32,642 bases of DNA from Methanomicrobiales archaeon HGW-Methanomicrobiales-2 (GTDB lineage: Archaea > Halobacteriota > Methanomicrobia > Methanomicrobiales > Methanoculleaceae): contig PGYL01000040.1 of the NCBI GenBank assembly GCA_002839645.1, positions 1 to 32,642 of the forward strand, written 5' to 3'. The stretch's first letter is position 1. Every line of letters starts with the position of its first letter. Below the pieces are notes generated by a model. It saw nothing but the letters and a program-made list of their open reading frames with translations. It was not told where the DNA came from and searched no databases. Of the stretch, positions 1 to 6,694 are shown in pieces. Position numbers and translations under genes: made by a program.

Positions 1-77
1 GCCCTACGAAACAACTGATCATAACGTTGTTGAGATCGCATCCGGGTATTCCCGATTGATTGCAATCCGGGGCACGC

Positions 78-124
78 CTTTCCATTGGGTGTCGCCATGA
101 CTGCCCCCGCCCCAGGAGTGGGGT
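78..124 (-). repeat. Fragment of the GC-rich dispersed repeat, reverse orientation
   Basis: Read on the minus strand this stretch contains CTGGGGCGGGGGCAGT followed shortly by TGGCGA. That is the right end of the repeat found complete at 9,876-10,089, 23,359-23,528 and 26,796-26,975. The following ATGGAAA and CGTG also resemble the flank of the copies near 23,610 and 26,970. The left half and the G/C-run hairpin are absent. It is the only example in the opposite orientation. Identification rests on a short GC-rich match, so chance similarity is not excluded. Confidence 0.5.
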
Positions 125-181
125 GCGGCGGTCAACATGGTGAGGTTGGGGCTGCAATCCCGGGGATAACATCCTGAAATG

Positions 182-199
182 CCCCGACTGAAGTCGGGG
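182..199. repeat. Orphan hairpin resembling an IS200/IS605-type end
   Basis: A perfect 7-bp stem with a TGAA loop (CCCCGAC TGAA GTCGGGG). It has the same architecture and loop as the two hairpins bounding the tnpB element at 366-385 and 1,630-1,649, but a different stem sequence. No coding remnant is visible beside it. It is probably the end of a lost IS605-group element, or a target-side relic. Confidence 0.45.
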
Positions 200-242
200 G
201 AGCAGTCACCTTTATTTTGTTGAAGATGCTACATTATTAGGC

Positions 243-327
243 GCGAGGGTTGCCAAGCCAGGTCAAAGGCGCTGGGTTCAGGGCCCAGTCTCGAAGGAGT
301 TCGAGCGTTCGAATCGCTCCCCTCGCA
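243..327 (+). tRNA. tRNA-Leu (anticodon CAG)
   Basis: The acceptor arms GCGAGGG and CCCTCGC pair perfectly and are followed by discriminator A. The anticodon stem CTGGG/CCCAG encloses the loop TTCAGGG, giving anticodon CAG, which reads CUG leucine codons. The T arm GAGCG-TTCGAAT-CGCTC is canonical. A long variable arm lies between, as expected for a class II tRNA of 85 nt. No intron is seen and CCA is not encoded, as in many archaea. The tnpB element begins about 35 bp downstream. Confidence 0.95.
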
Positions 328-362
328 TTCTTTCTCAGTTCTTTCCGTCGGGGCGTTGTGAA

Positions 363-1550
363 CTACCCCGCCCTGAAGGGCGGGGCTTCCTGCTTCCTGG
401 ACAACACTTGCATCACCGAGATGTGATGGAGAGGTAGTATCTCCACAGGCTCAAAGGGCTGCTCCATCCCCACGCGGTGGATATTCACCGCAGCATTGTA
501 ATCCCGATCGGCAACAAACCCACAGTATGGGCATTCGTGGACTCTCTCGGAGAGCTTCTTCTTCACGATGCTTCCACAGTTCGCGCACATCTGCGTCGTA
601 TCCCGGGGATCGATCTGAATGAACGTCGTACCAGCACTTGCAGCCTTGTACGCGAGGTAAGAATAGAACCGTCCCCATGAAGCATCGTGAATACTCCTGC
701 GAAGCCCGCGAGATTTACCCTTCTCTTTGAGATACTTGATATTCAGGTCTTCGACGCAGATCGTTGCATAGGTGTCAATATACTGGCGGGAGAGTTTGTG
801 CAGGAAATCTCTCTTCTGGTTCGTGATATGATCATAGACCTTCTCCAGTCTGCTTTTTGCCTTCTTCCAGTTCTGCGAGAACCGTTGCTTTCGGGCAATG
901 CTCTGCTGGATCTTCTTGATCTTCTTCAGCGAGTGCTCATAGAACCGGGGATTTTCGATCACTGCACCGTCGCTATCGACGGCAAACGCGGTCAGACCGA
1001 GATCGATACCGACAGACCGCCCCTCGCGCTTCGACCGGGAAACGTCTTGTTCTGCCTGAACGATCACATACCATCGATCCCCTGAATGGGTGATCAGGAC
1101 GCTCTTCACCTTCCCGGTATACGGTCGATGCATGGTGAACGGAATCACTCCAATCTTCGAGAACGTGATCGTGCCGTGTTCCCGGTCGATCTTGAACCCG
1201 GACTGGTTGTAGTTGAGCGTCCGATACCGAGAAGCGCTCTTGAACCGGAGTCTGCCAATCTTCCGTCCTCTCTTCTTTGTCTGGGAGAGAGCAGCGATGT
1301 TACTCCAGAGGGCATAGTTCACCATCTGGAGCACTTTCGAGTAGACCGCTTTAAGAGCAGGATTCTCGTCCTTTAGCGTGACGATCCGCGCCTGCGATTC
1401 TCGCATCGTCGGCGTGAACCCGTGCTCCCGTGTGGTGGTGCATTCTTCGAGAAGTGTGTTGTAGAGCCACCGACAGGTATCGAGTGCAGTACTCAACCGC
1501 ATCGCTGTGGTTGTGTCCGGATATGCCCGATACTTGTAGGAGAACAGCAT
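363..1550 (-). CDS. tnpB: RNA-guided endonuclease TnpB, IS605 OrfB family
   Basis: An intact TnpB of about 395 residues, the usual length. Numbered from the upstream in-frame GTG at 1,559, the RuvC-like site is complete: D186 in GIDLGL, E270 in CVEDLN and D353 in DRDYNAAVNI. The zinc ribbon has C325, C328, C343 and C346. The N-terminal half has the basic helix-turn-helix/WED-like region typical of the family. I chose the ATG at 1,550 because relatives commonly begin MLFSYKYR; neither start has a good ribosome binding site. The last codons overlap the right-end hairpin, as is common in this group. TnpB proteins are RNA-guided DNA nucleases; activity of this copy is inferred from its intact residues only. 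Confidence 0.93.
   Translation of the reverse strand: MLFSYKYRAYPDTTTAMRLSTALDTCRWLYNTLLEECTTTREHGFTPTMRESQARIVTLKDENPALKAVYSKVLQMVNYALWSNIAALSQTKKRGRKIGRLRFKSASRYRTLNYNQSGFKIDREHGTITFSKIGVIPFTMHRPYTGKVKSVLITHSGDRWYVIVQAEQDVSRSKREGRSVGIDLGLTAFAVDSDGAVIENPRFYEHSLKKIKKIQQSIARKQRFSQNWKKAKSRLEKVYDHITNQKRDFLHKLSRQYIDTYATICVEDLNIKYLKEKGKSRGLRRSIHDASWGRFYSYLAYKAASAGTTFIQIDPRDTTQMCANCGSIVKKKLSERVHECPYCGFVADRDYNAAVNIHRVGMEQPFEPVEILPLHHISVMQVLSRKQEAPPFRAG
366..385. repeat. Right-end hairpin of the tnpB element
   Basis: An 8-bp perfect stem (CCCCGCCC/GGGCGGGG) with loop TGAA. It sits within the last codons of tnpB and ends one base before its stop codon. By analogy with characterised IS605 elements, this is the recognition hairpin and the 3' part of the guide RNA scaffold. 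The guide would then be copied from flanking DNA just below position 361. Confidence 0.75.
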
Positions 1551-1629
1551 AGACAACACAGTAGTTGAGCCAGGATAAGATAGACTCGATCCATGTAGGG
1601 TGAAAGTGAAGAAGGGGCTCCGCTTTCAT

Positions 1630-1649
1630 CCCCACCCTGAAGGGTGGGG
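1630..1649. repeat. Left-end hairpin of the tnpB element
   Basis: An 8-bp perfect stem (CCCCACCC/GGGTGGGG) with loop TGAA, about 80 bp upstream of the tnpB start. It differs from the right-end hairpin by one compensated base pair (G-C replaced by A-T). Confidence 0.75.
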
Positions 1650-1705
1650 ACTTCACGCTCCGCCCCCTTCACCCCCGCAAGTTAAACACCCAAAAATAGA
1701 TAGAG

Positions 1706-1960
1706 TTATTTGACTCTGCCAAACTCCTTGCTCACGTCTGCTGCAGACTGGAAGTTCTTTTCCTCGAACATCTCGAGGACCTGGATCACCGCGTCAGGCG
1801 CATCGTGCTTCCTGGCGTGGCTGATCATATCCTGCTTCCCGGCAGGGTAGTCCATGCCTCCGAGATACTTCTGGAATGCGGATGCACTCAACTGTTGAAC
1901 GGAGGAGGCCTGGGCTGCAGAGGCCAGTCCGCCTTTAACTGAAGGTCTTTCTTCTGCCAT
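1706..1960 (-). CDS. DUF2795 domain protein, single repeat
   Basis: A protein of 84 residues. Residues about 25-83 form one DUF2795 unit with the motif YLGGMDYPAGKQDMI and the C-terminal FQSAADVSKEFG. It closely resembles the second repeat of the protein at 5,982-6,482. The function of DUF2795 is unknown; it is a small helical domain. The ATG at 1,960 is chosen because GGTGGTGAG lies at the right distance upstream, and its MAEERP start resembles the starts at 5,982 and 6,743. A longer in-frame extension to 2,092 has no family similarity. Confidence 0.85.
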   Translation of the reverse strand: MAEERPSVKGGLASAAQASSVQQLSASAFQKYLGGMDYPAGKQDMISHARKHDAPDAVIQVLEMFEEKNFQSAADVSKEFGRVK

Positions 1961-2403
1961 GCTTCTCACCACCGTTTCGACTGCATCCCGCATAGCGAGA
2001 CACACGGCCGCCCCCATGGATCTGGGTGAATAAAAATGTTGCTGTGCGTTCTGGCTAAAATGTCCCGAATTTGTTGGGCGAATATTTTGCATCCGTGGTG
2101 GTGCCGGCTGGACCGGACGAGGTGACTTGAACCCCGGGCCGCTGGCCGGCCATGAGGTGGTGCCGGAGTTGGGCCTTGAACCCCTCCGGCTGCCCTGCTC
2201 CCTTAGCGTTGGTTACGATGTGGCACACAGGATGTCGATAGAGTACTTATGTTCCGGAAAGGATGGATGTCTACATACCCGGCCGGGGTGACGATGGACC
2301 GGTGACGGGGCTGTGCGCGTCGGACAATCAGAGGTGAGGTTCCCTTGAACCCCTACTCTTAAAAATGTGGGATATTCGGAATACTGTTCTTCCGGGTAAG
2401 ACT
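1961..2403. other. Non-coding stretch between the DUF2795 and RRM genes
   Basis: No convincing gene is visible. The word TTGAACCCC occurs three times (about 2,127, 2,176 and 2,345), and GGTGGTGCCGG occurs about 59 bp apart near 2,097 and 2,156. This suggests a decayed repeat. The promoter for the DUF2795 gene should lie at its left edge, but no clear TATA box was identified. Confidence 0.4.
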
Positions 2404-2664
2404 TTAATACCGCTGGAAGTCGCTTCTTGGTCTCGGAGGCCGGGCCTCGTCGATCTTTAAGGTGCGACCCTCAAATACAGTGTTGTTCAGGGCTTCCTTT
2501 GCTGCCTCAGCCTCTTCAGGACTGGACATCTCAACAAACCCGAACCCTTTGCGCTCGATGACTCTGACGTCACTTACCGTCCCATACTGGCCGAATAAGT
2601 CTTTCAACTGTTCTTCATTTACCGAGTAGGTGAGGTTGCCGACGTACAGCTTGCTGCTTTCCAT
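2404..2664 (-). CDS. Small RNA-recognition-motif (RRM) protein
   Basis: An 86-residue protein that is almost entirely one RRM. RNP2 is LYVGNL at residues 6-11 and RNP1 is KGFGFVEM at about 39-46, with the aromatic residues used for RNA stacking. A short basic tail (RPPRPRSDFQRY) follows. Stand-alone RRM proteins of this size are common in cyanobacteria and other bacteria and are uncommon in archaea, although Methanomicrobiales have them. The likely role is single-stranded RNA binding, possibly as an RNA chaperone; targets are unknown. GAGGATC upstream of the ATG serves as ribosome binding site. Confidence 0.92.
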   Translation of the reverse strand: MESSKLYVGNLTYSVNEEQLKDLFGQYGTVSDVRVIERKGFGFVEMSSPEEAEAAKEALNNTVFEGRTLKIDEARPPRPRSDFQRY

Positions 2665-3169
2665 TCAAAGATCCTCTTCACACATGTACGCTCAAACCTT
2701 AATTACCCTTCGGAGGAAAAACCGGGCAGCGGTTTGGGGGCAACTCACCCGATACGGGGACACATTTGCTGATATACCTGCGCATTCTAAGAGACCATTC
2801 ACCGGCCTCGATCCTGGATTTAAGACAGGATATCTTCTCGAACCGGGGGGCCGTCTCAGGAGTACGCTGCGTCGGATATGGTAATCTCCGACCAGAGAGG
2901 GGGCGGCTTGCGTAACTCTCAGGCAGGTCTCCCTCGTGCCCTCTCACCGGACGGGGGCATACCATTTGCGGCTCCCGCCCCGCTGTAGGATGGTTCACTC
3001 TGTCCCGCATCAGGGCGGGGATCACTTTGAGCAGGGTTCCCGGTCCTGATAACCCGGGAGCGCCCTGGGCACTCTGCATCTCCTGGACTCTCTCCGCCGG
3101 ATCCCGGTTGCGCGGATGTTTCTGGAACAGATACTTTAATGGTCGCTCGGGTCATTGGTATACACCTCT
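2665..3169. other. Non-coding divergent region between RRM and aIF1A genes
   Basis: About 500 bp of GC-rich sequence. Short ORFs on both strands overlap each other and show no recognisable family or good start signals. The right edge carries the aIF1A promoter. A hairpin-forming CCCGCCCC/GGGCGGGG pair at about 2,970-3,020 is the only visible structure. Confidence 0.4.
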
Positions 3170-3212
3170 AGTAAATATCAGACGGATTGCGCCACCGTCT
3201 GTTATGGAGTTG
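3170..3212 (+). promoter_or_regulatory. aIF1A promoter, 5' hairpin and ribosome binding site
   Basis: An AT-rich TATA-like element (AGTAAATATC, about 3,170-3,179) predicts a transcript start near 3,200. A perfect inverted repeat CAGACGG/CCGTCTG (3,179-3,185 and 3,195-3,201, 9-nt loop) covers the predicted start. GGAGTTGAT at 3,207 matches the GGAGGTGAT consensus with one mismatch and lies at good spacing from the CTG at 3,218. Assignments are by eye. Confidence 0.55.
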
Positions 3213-3217
3213 ATTAA

Positions 3218-3535
3218 CTGACGAATACACGAGGATCACAAAACGACGAAAGCGAAGAGATCGTACGCGTACGATTACCGAAGAACCGAAACCGGGAGAT
3301 ATTTGCCCGGGCCGACCTGATGCTCGGGGCAAACCACATCCGTGTCCGCTGCGAGGACGGCGTCACGCGCACCGGGCGGATCAAAGGCAAGATCAAGAAG
3401 CGACTCTGGATACGCGAAGGCGATCTCCTGATCGTCGTTCCCTGGAGTTTCCAGGACGAAAAATGCGATATCGTCTACCGCTACATCAGGCCCCAGGTAG
3501 ACTGGCTCAAGAAGCACAACTATCTCAGCCAATAA
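3218..3535 (+). CDS. eif1A: Translation initiation factor aIF1A, apparent CTG start
   Basis: A 105-residue protein matching archaeal aIF1A over its whole length. It has the N-terminal VRVRLPKNRNREIFARAD segment, the OB-fold core MLGANHIRVRCEDGVTRTG, KIKKRLWIREGD, then PWSFQD and RPQVDWL. It helps place initiator tRNA on the small ribosomal subunit. The first ATG in frame (3,320) would cut away 34 residues including conserved OB-fold sequence. Between the in-frame stop at 3,215 and that ATG there is no ATG, GTG or TTG. The CTG at 3,218 is preceded by a good ribosome binding site, so I take it as the start. A sequencing error is the main alternative. Confidence 0.88.
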   Translation: MTNTRGSQNDESEEIVRVRLPKNRNREIFARADLMLGANHIRVRCEDGVTRTGRIKGKIKKRLWIREGDLLIVVPWSFQDEKCDIVYRYIRPQVDWLKKHNYLSQ

Positions 3536-3624
3536 TTCCTGCATCTTTTTGCCGGCCTCCGGCAAGGGCCCCGCACCAGGGCGGAGGTGGGCACAATCCG
3601 GGATTCCTCCTTCCCGGCGATACT

Positions 3625-4203
3625 TTATTTCCGCAAATCCCGGTTGATAGTGTCGGCCAGATTGGCCGCGCGATCGGTATGCACCAGTATGAATGTTCTG
3701 CTCACCGATGCCGTCACGCTCGCCGTTATCTGCATGGTGAGCATGAGGAGCCGCATGGCGTCCTGAATCGTCCCTCCTTCCCACATCCCCTGGATGCACT
3801 GGTTGGCAATCCGCTTCGTAACCTCGTTTCCCAGCACCACGAAGTTGCTTGCCCTGCCCCTCTGCGTTACCCGCAGCCGGGAATCGATCGCCTCGGCGAT
3901 TGCGTAACTTCCTGCCGTAGCGTACAGCCTCTTCCTGCGGGTTACCGGTCCCTCCGTCTCGGTCACCTCGCCGATGAGGACTCCGTCCTGCTGCGAGACC
4001 TTGGCTTTATCGTCCCTGACCCGGATTGTCACGCCAATCTCGTCCGCTCGCGCCGCGAGGTCGGTGTCGGACGTGATTGAGCCGCTGTAGATCTCGCGTT
4101 CCAGCTCTTCGATGCAGGAATCGTCCCCCTCGAATGCGATCTCCCGCATATCCCCCGCCATCACGGTGGCCTGTCTTCCGATGAATGCGATCACGAGAGT
4201 CAT
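3625..4203 (-). CDS. DUF2121 family protein of methanogens
   Basis: A 192-residue protein of the DUF2121 family, which is largely restricted to methanogens. Recognisable segments are the N-terminal MTLVIAFIGRQATVMAGDMR, IEELEREIYSG, RRKRLYATAGSYAIAEAI, ASNFVVLGNEVTKRIAN and the C-terminal ASVSRTFILVHT. I recall the family being linked to the Ntn-hydrolase (proteasome-like) fold, but no catalytic residue can be assigned here and the role is unknown. The ATG at 4,203 gives the conserved MTLVIAF start; the 21-residue in-frame extension upstream is not conserved-looking. It converges on aIF1A with an 89-bp gap. Confidence 0.85.
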   Translation of the reverse strand: MTLVIAFIGRQATVMAGDMREIAFEGDDSCIEELEREIYSGSITSDTDLAARADEIGVTIRVRDDKAKVSQQDGVLIGEVTETEGPVTRRKRLYATAGSYAIAEAIDSRLRVTQRGRASNFVVLGNEVTKRIANQCIQGMWEGGTIQDAMRLLMLTMQITASVTASVSRTFILVHTDRAANLADTINRDLRK

Positions 4204-4560
4204 ACCGTGAACCCCCCACTCCCCGGTATAGAGCGGGAAGTTGCGCTCACCCTCCCTGTCCCGCACCCCGTATCAATCTGTTGATGCCCCTCCGGATGCT
4301 CTTCTACCGCCTCCTTTCACTGCCCAAAGGGTTCCTGGGGACTATTTCGGGCAGCGACCGGGAGGATCCCGTGCGGGTGAAAAACATTCGTGCTTTACCC
4401 TGGATACGTGAACATCTGTTACGTTAGCATATATACCGCAATTTTGAGTCAATATAATTCTCTGAATTTATGGATATTATGTTCAAAGGTGCATAAAATT
4501 GCTGAAAACCTATATGGGTCCATCATAATAACTAATTTTTGATATTTTGCCCTAATATCT
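4204..4560. other. Non-coding region upstream of the HAMP gene
   Basis: No gene is supported. The left part is GC-rich and continues the upstream side of the DUF2121 gene. From about 4,425 the sequence becomes strongly AT-rich, marking the divergent promoter region of the HAMP gene. Confidence 0.5.
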
Positions 4561-4590
4561 TTCTTTAATAAAGAATATCTTTATATAATA
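4561..4590 (+). promoter_or_regulatory. Promoter with palindromic operator candidate for the HAMP gene
   Basis: TTTATATAATA at 4,580-4,590 is a strong archaeal TATA box centred about 26 bp before the ATG at 4,611, so the transcript is probably leaderless. This agrees with the absence of a Shine-Dalgarno sequence (CCTCC precedes the ATG). Directly upstream, TTCTTTAATAAAGAA (4,561-4,575) is a 15-bp palindrome apart from its centre base. It overlaps the position of the BRE and could be a regulator binding site. AATATCTTT is also repeated on either side of it. Confidence 0.65.
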
Positions 4591-4610
4591 AAATGGGTTA
4601 ATATACCTCC

Positions 4611-5039
4611 ATGGCTGAAATCTTCTCGCAGGATGTCGGGATATTACAGGATGGACTCGTTATCCAGATCCCGATATTCTATAAACTCATGGCGAGCATG
4701 CTCACCGTTGCAGTCATCCCTATCTTCCTGCTGGGGATCGTCTCGGCAGGGGACACCGGGAGCGTCATCGCCGTACTCGGTCTGCAGAACAGCATCCTTG
4801 TCCTGACCCTGCTCACACTCTCGGTAATCCTGATGTGGAGTTTCTACCTTGCAAAGAGCATCACAACTCCCATCGAGCAGCTGTCAAAGGTTGCGACCAG
4901 CGTAAGCCAGGGCGACCTCGCAAACACCGAGATTACGGTGATCAGCAACGATGAGATCGGCGAACTCGCAGTCGCGTTCAACCGCCTTATCAACTCCTAC
5001 AGGATCCTCGATACCCTTGCAAAGGACGATGCCGAGTAG
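4611..5039 (+). CDS. Two-TM membrane protein with HAMP domain and no output domain
   Basis: A 142-residue protein. Hydrophobic segments at about residues 22-46 and 50-80 are likely transmembrane helices. A HAMP domain follows at about 80-133, with the TPIEQL start and the NDEIGELAVAFNRL second helix. There is no extracellular sensor domain and no kinase or methyl-accepting output domain, so it must act through a partner. The gene 62 bp downstream, with a roadblock-like domain, is the obvious candidate. Its own TATA box and lack of a ribosome binding site suggest a leaderless mRNA covering both genes. Confidence 0.85.
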   Translation: MAEIFSQDVGILQDGLVIQIPIFYKLMASMLTVAVIPIFLLGIVSAGDTGSVIAVLGLQNSILVLTLLTLSVILMWSFYLAKSITTPIEQLSKVATSVSQGDLANTEITVISNDEIGELAVAFNRLINSYRILDTLAKDDAE

Positions 5040-5101
5040 GAGAAACGGTCGGAGAAGACGTTTTCTTTCCACACAATAGATGCGATCAGGCAGGAATCCG
5101 G

Positions 5102-5839
5102 ATGATGGATACGTTACCAGAGGGAAAGGCCATAGGAGCGATGCAGGCACCGCTCCAGTGGATCTTCTCCCATACGTCTCGTTTTGTTGGGGCAGTGCGG
5201 ATCACGATGCAGGATGGAGAGGGGTTCTTGCTGGTGCAGAAAGGAGAACCTCTCGCTGCACAATTCAGACACCCGTTCAAATCCCTGAGCGGGCCGTCGG
5301 CGTTGAAATACTTCAGCAGTCAGCCTATCCTCGACTTCGGCCTCTGGAAGTACGAGCCCGACGAGATGCAGGATGCCCTCGCCGTATCGGCAGAGATGCA
5401 GGCCCTCCTGCAGCCTGACCGTGAATTCCCCGTGCCCGACCAGCCCCGGGAGAGCGACAGGCGCAGTCCCGTGGCCGAGGTCGTGGAGGATGTTCACGAC
5501 GCACCTCCAGGACAGGAGCCCGATCTCCTTAGAGCGGTGCTGCAACACCCGGGGGTGACTGCAGTTGCCTGCTTCGCCGACGGCCTCTGCACCTCTTCAG
5601 CCGGAGACATCGATGCCGACTATACCGTCGCCTTCGCTGAGGACCTGCTCCGGTGGTCGTTCGGCCTGCAATCGCTCACGCCGGCCTCCGGCGCATTTGT
5701 ACGGATGACACTCTTCTATCGCCGCGGAAACGTTATCATCACTCCCTACGGGGCCGAGTATCTCTGTATCTTCACCACGCCGGAGGTGCATTTCGGTCAG
5801 ATCCGGCGGATGATCCGGGATGTACAGGACGGGGTATGA
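5102..5839 (+). CDS. Roadblock/LC7-like protein with extra N-terminal domain
   Basis: A 245-residue protein. Residues about 140-245 look like a roadblock/LC7 fold, including PGVTAVACFADG, the alternating hydrophobic strands FVRMTLFYRRGNVIITPYG and AEYLCIFTT. The N-terminal 95 residues (from PLQWIFSHTSRFVGAVRI) resemble a DUF4388-like domain, with low confidence. A Glu/Pro-rich linker (about 105-140) joins the two. Roadblock proteins usually regulate small Ras-like GTPases; no such GTPase is in the window. It probably shares a transcript with the HAMP gene. ATGATG gives two possible starts, 5,102 and 5,105, and the ribosome binding site is weak. Confidence 0.75.
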   Translation: MMDTLPEGKAIGAMQAPLQWIFSHTSRFVGAVRITMQDGEGFLLVQKGEPLAAQFRHPFKSLSGPSALKYFSSQPILDFGLWKYEPDEMQDALAVSAEMQALLQPDREFPVPDQPRESDRRSPVAEVVEDVHDAPPGQEPDLLRAVLQHPGVTAVACFADGLCTSSAGDIDADYTVAFAEDLLRWSFGLQSLTPASGAFVRMTLFYRRGNVIITPYGAEYLCIFTTPEVHFGQIRRMIRDVQDGV

Positions 5840-5931
5840 GCATACCCTGCAGAGAGCCCCTGATGGCACCGTCCCGACCATCGGACTGCATTGCCTGAAC
5901 GCTTAGTTCCTCCTCCATCCAAGATCGATAC

Positions 5932-5977
5932 CTATATACCACTTACCCCCGCTTCACCCGCCGTCACAGGGAGGTGA
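5932..5977 (+). promoter_or_regulatory. TATA box and ribosome binding site of the double DUF2795 gene
   Basis: CTATATA at about 5,932-5,938 is a TATA box. GGAGGTGA at 5,970-5,977 is a perfect ribosome binding site. It lies 1 nt before the ATG at 5,979 but 4 nt before the ATG at 5,982, which favours the second ATG. Confidence 0.7.
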
Positions 5978-5981
5978 CATG

Positions 5982-6482
5982 ATGGCAGAAGGGAAGTTTA
6001 AGGCGAACCCGGCGACGATCGAGAAGTACCTGGCCGGAGTGGATTACCCGGCGAACAGGCAGGACCTGCTCGACCGGGCACGGATGAACGGTGCGGACAT
6101 GAATGTCATGGATACCCTCGACAGCCTGCCCGACCAGATCTACCGCTCGCCGATAGACGTCAGCAAGGCGATGGCCGGGTCGGAGATCGGGTCAAGGCGG
6201 AGTTCGCCGCCCGGCGAGGAAGTCGGCCTTGCGACCGAACGGGAGACACGAGCTGCACGGGGCGGCGGGGAGGCATCGGTTGGCAGAGGCACAACCGTCA
6301 GCGCGGCTGAAGTCCAGAGGTACCTCCGCGGCATGCACTATCCTGCGGGCATAAGCGAGGTCGTCAGCCAGGCACAGAAGAACAACGCACCCGGTGATGT
6401 CCTCGATATCTTAAACAAAATCCGGGACAGGGAGTTCCGTTCCGCTGCCGACCTGAGCAAGGCCCTCGGCGAGGTTATGTAA
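5982..6482 (+). CDS. DUF2795 protein with two repeats
   Basis: A 166-residue protein. Repeat one (about 8-65) has YLAGVDYPANRQDLL, LPDQIYRSPIDVSKAM; repeat two (about 107-166) has YLRGMHYPAGISEVV and FRSAADLSKALG. A low-complexity linker rich in Arg, Gly and Glu joins them. Repeat two is nearer to the single-domain protein at 1,706-1,960 (NNAPGDVLDIL versus HDAPDAVIQVL) than to repeat one, so a duplication preceded the split. The function is unknown. The start at 5,982 is set by the spacing from GGAGGTGA. It has its own TATA box and a T-run terminator downstream. Confidence 0.88.
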   Translation: MAEGKFKANPATIEKYLAGVDYPANRQDLLDRARMNGADMNVMDTLDSLPDQIYRSPIDVSKAMAGSEIGSRRSSPPGEEVGLATERETRAARGGGEASVGRGTTVSAAEVQRYLRGMHYPAGISEVVSQAQKNNAPGDVLDILNKIRDREFRSAADLSKALGEVM

Positions 6483-6554
6483 GGCGGCAAACCTGCACGG
6501 ACGATACGTGGGATACAAGTCCTACCCGGCCATATTCGGCCCGGCCAGGACCTC

Positions 6555-6561
6555 ATTTTTT
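6555..6561 (+). terminator. T-run terminator after the double DUF2795 gene
   Basis: A run of seven T (6,555-6,561) about 70 bp after the stop codon. It is typical of archaeal intrinsic termination; no strong stem is required. Confidence 0.45.
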
Positions 6562-6694
6562 GGCGTGATTGTACCCCCGTGTTAGAGAGACCAGCCGGAC
6601 GCCAGGGGGCAGATCCGCCCCTCTGCCATCCCGGACCCTGCCCGTTTTGCAGCAGGGATGCGTGGAGAGACGGAATGGCCAATTTATGGCAATG

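Larger units (their letters stand above)
361..1656 (-). mobile_element. IS200/IS605-group element carrying only tnpB (IS1341-like)
   Basis: A single tnpB gene is bounded by two hairpins with the same TGAA loop: CCCCGCCC/GGGCGGGG at 366-385, inside the last codons of tnpB (right end), and CCCCACCC/GGGTGGGG at 1,630-1,649 (left end). There is no tnpA transposase in the element or the window, so movement would need a transposase in trans. Exact cleavage points cannot be fixed without an empty site. In this family the right-end region is also the source of the guide (omega) RNA. Confidence 0.8.

Noticed and set aside
2127-2353. Three TTGAACCCC words as possible tRNA fragments or regulator sites
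   Set aside because: Irregular spacing and no cloverleaf or symmetric structure around them; kept only as a remark on the non-coding stretch.
2699-3155. Overlapping minus-strand ORFs between the RRM and aIF1A genes
   Set aside because: Two frames overlap each other, neither has a ribosome binding site or family resemblance.
4185-4427. An 80-residue plus-strand ORF before the HAMP gene
   Set aside because: No ribosome binding site, no recognisable domain, and it starts inside the 5' end of the DUF2121 gene.
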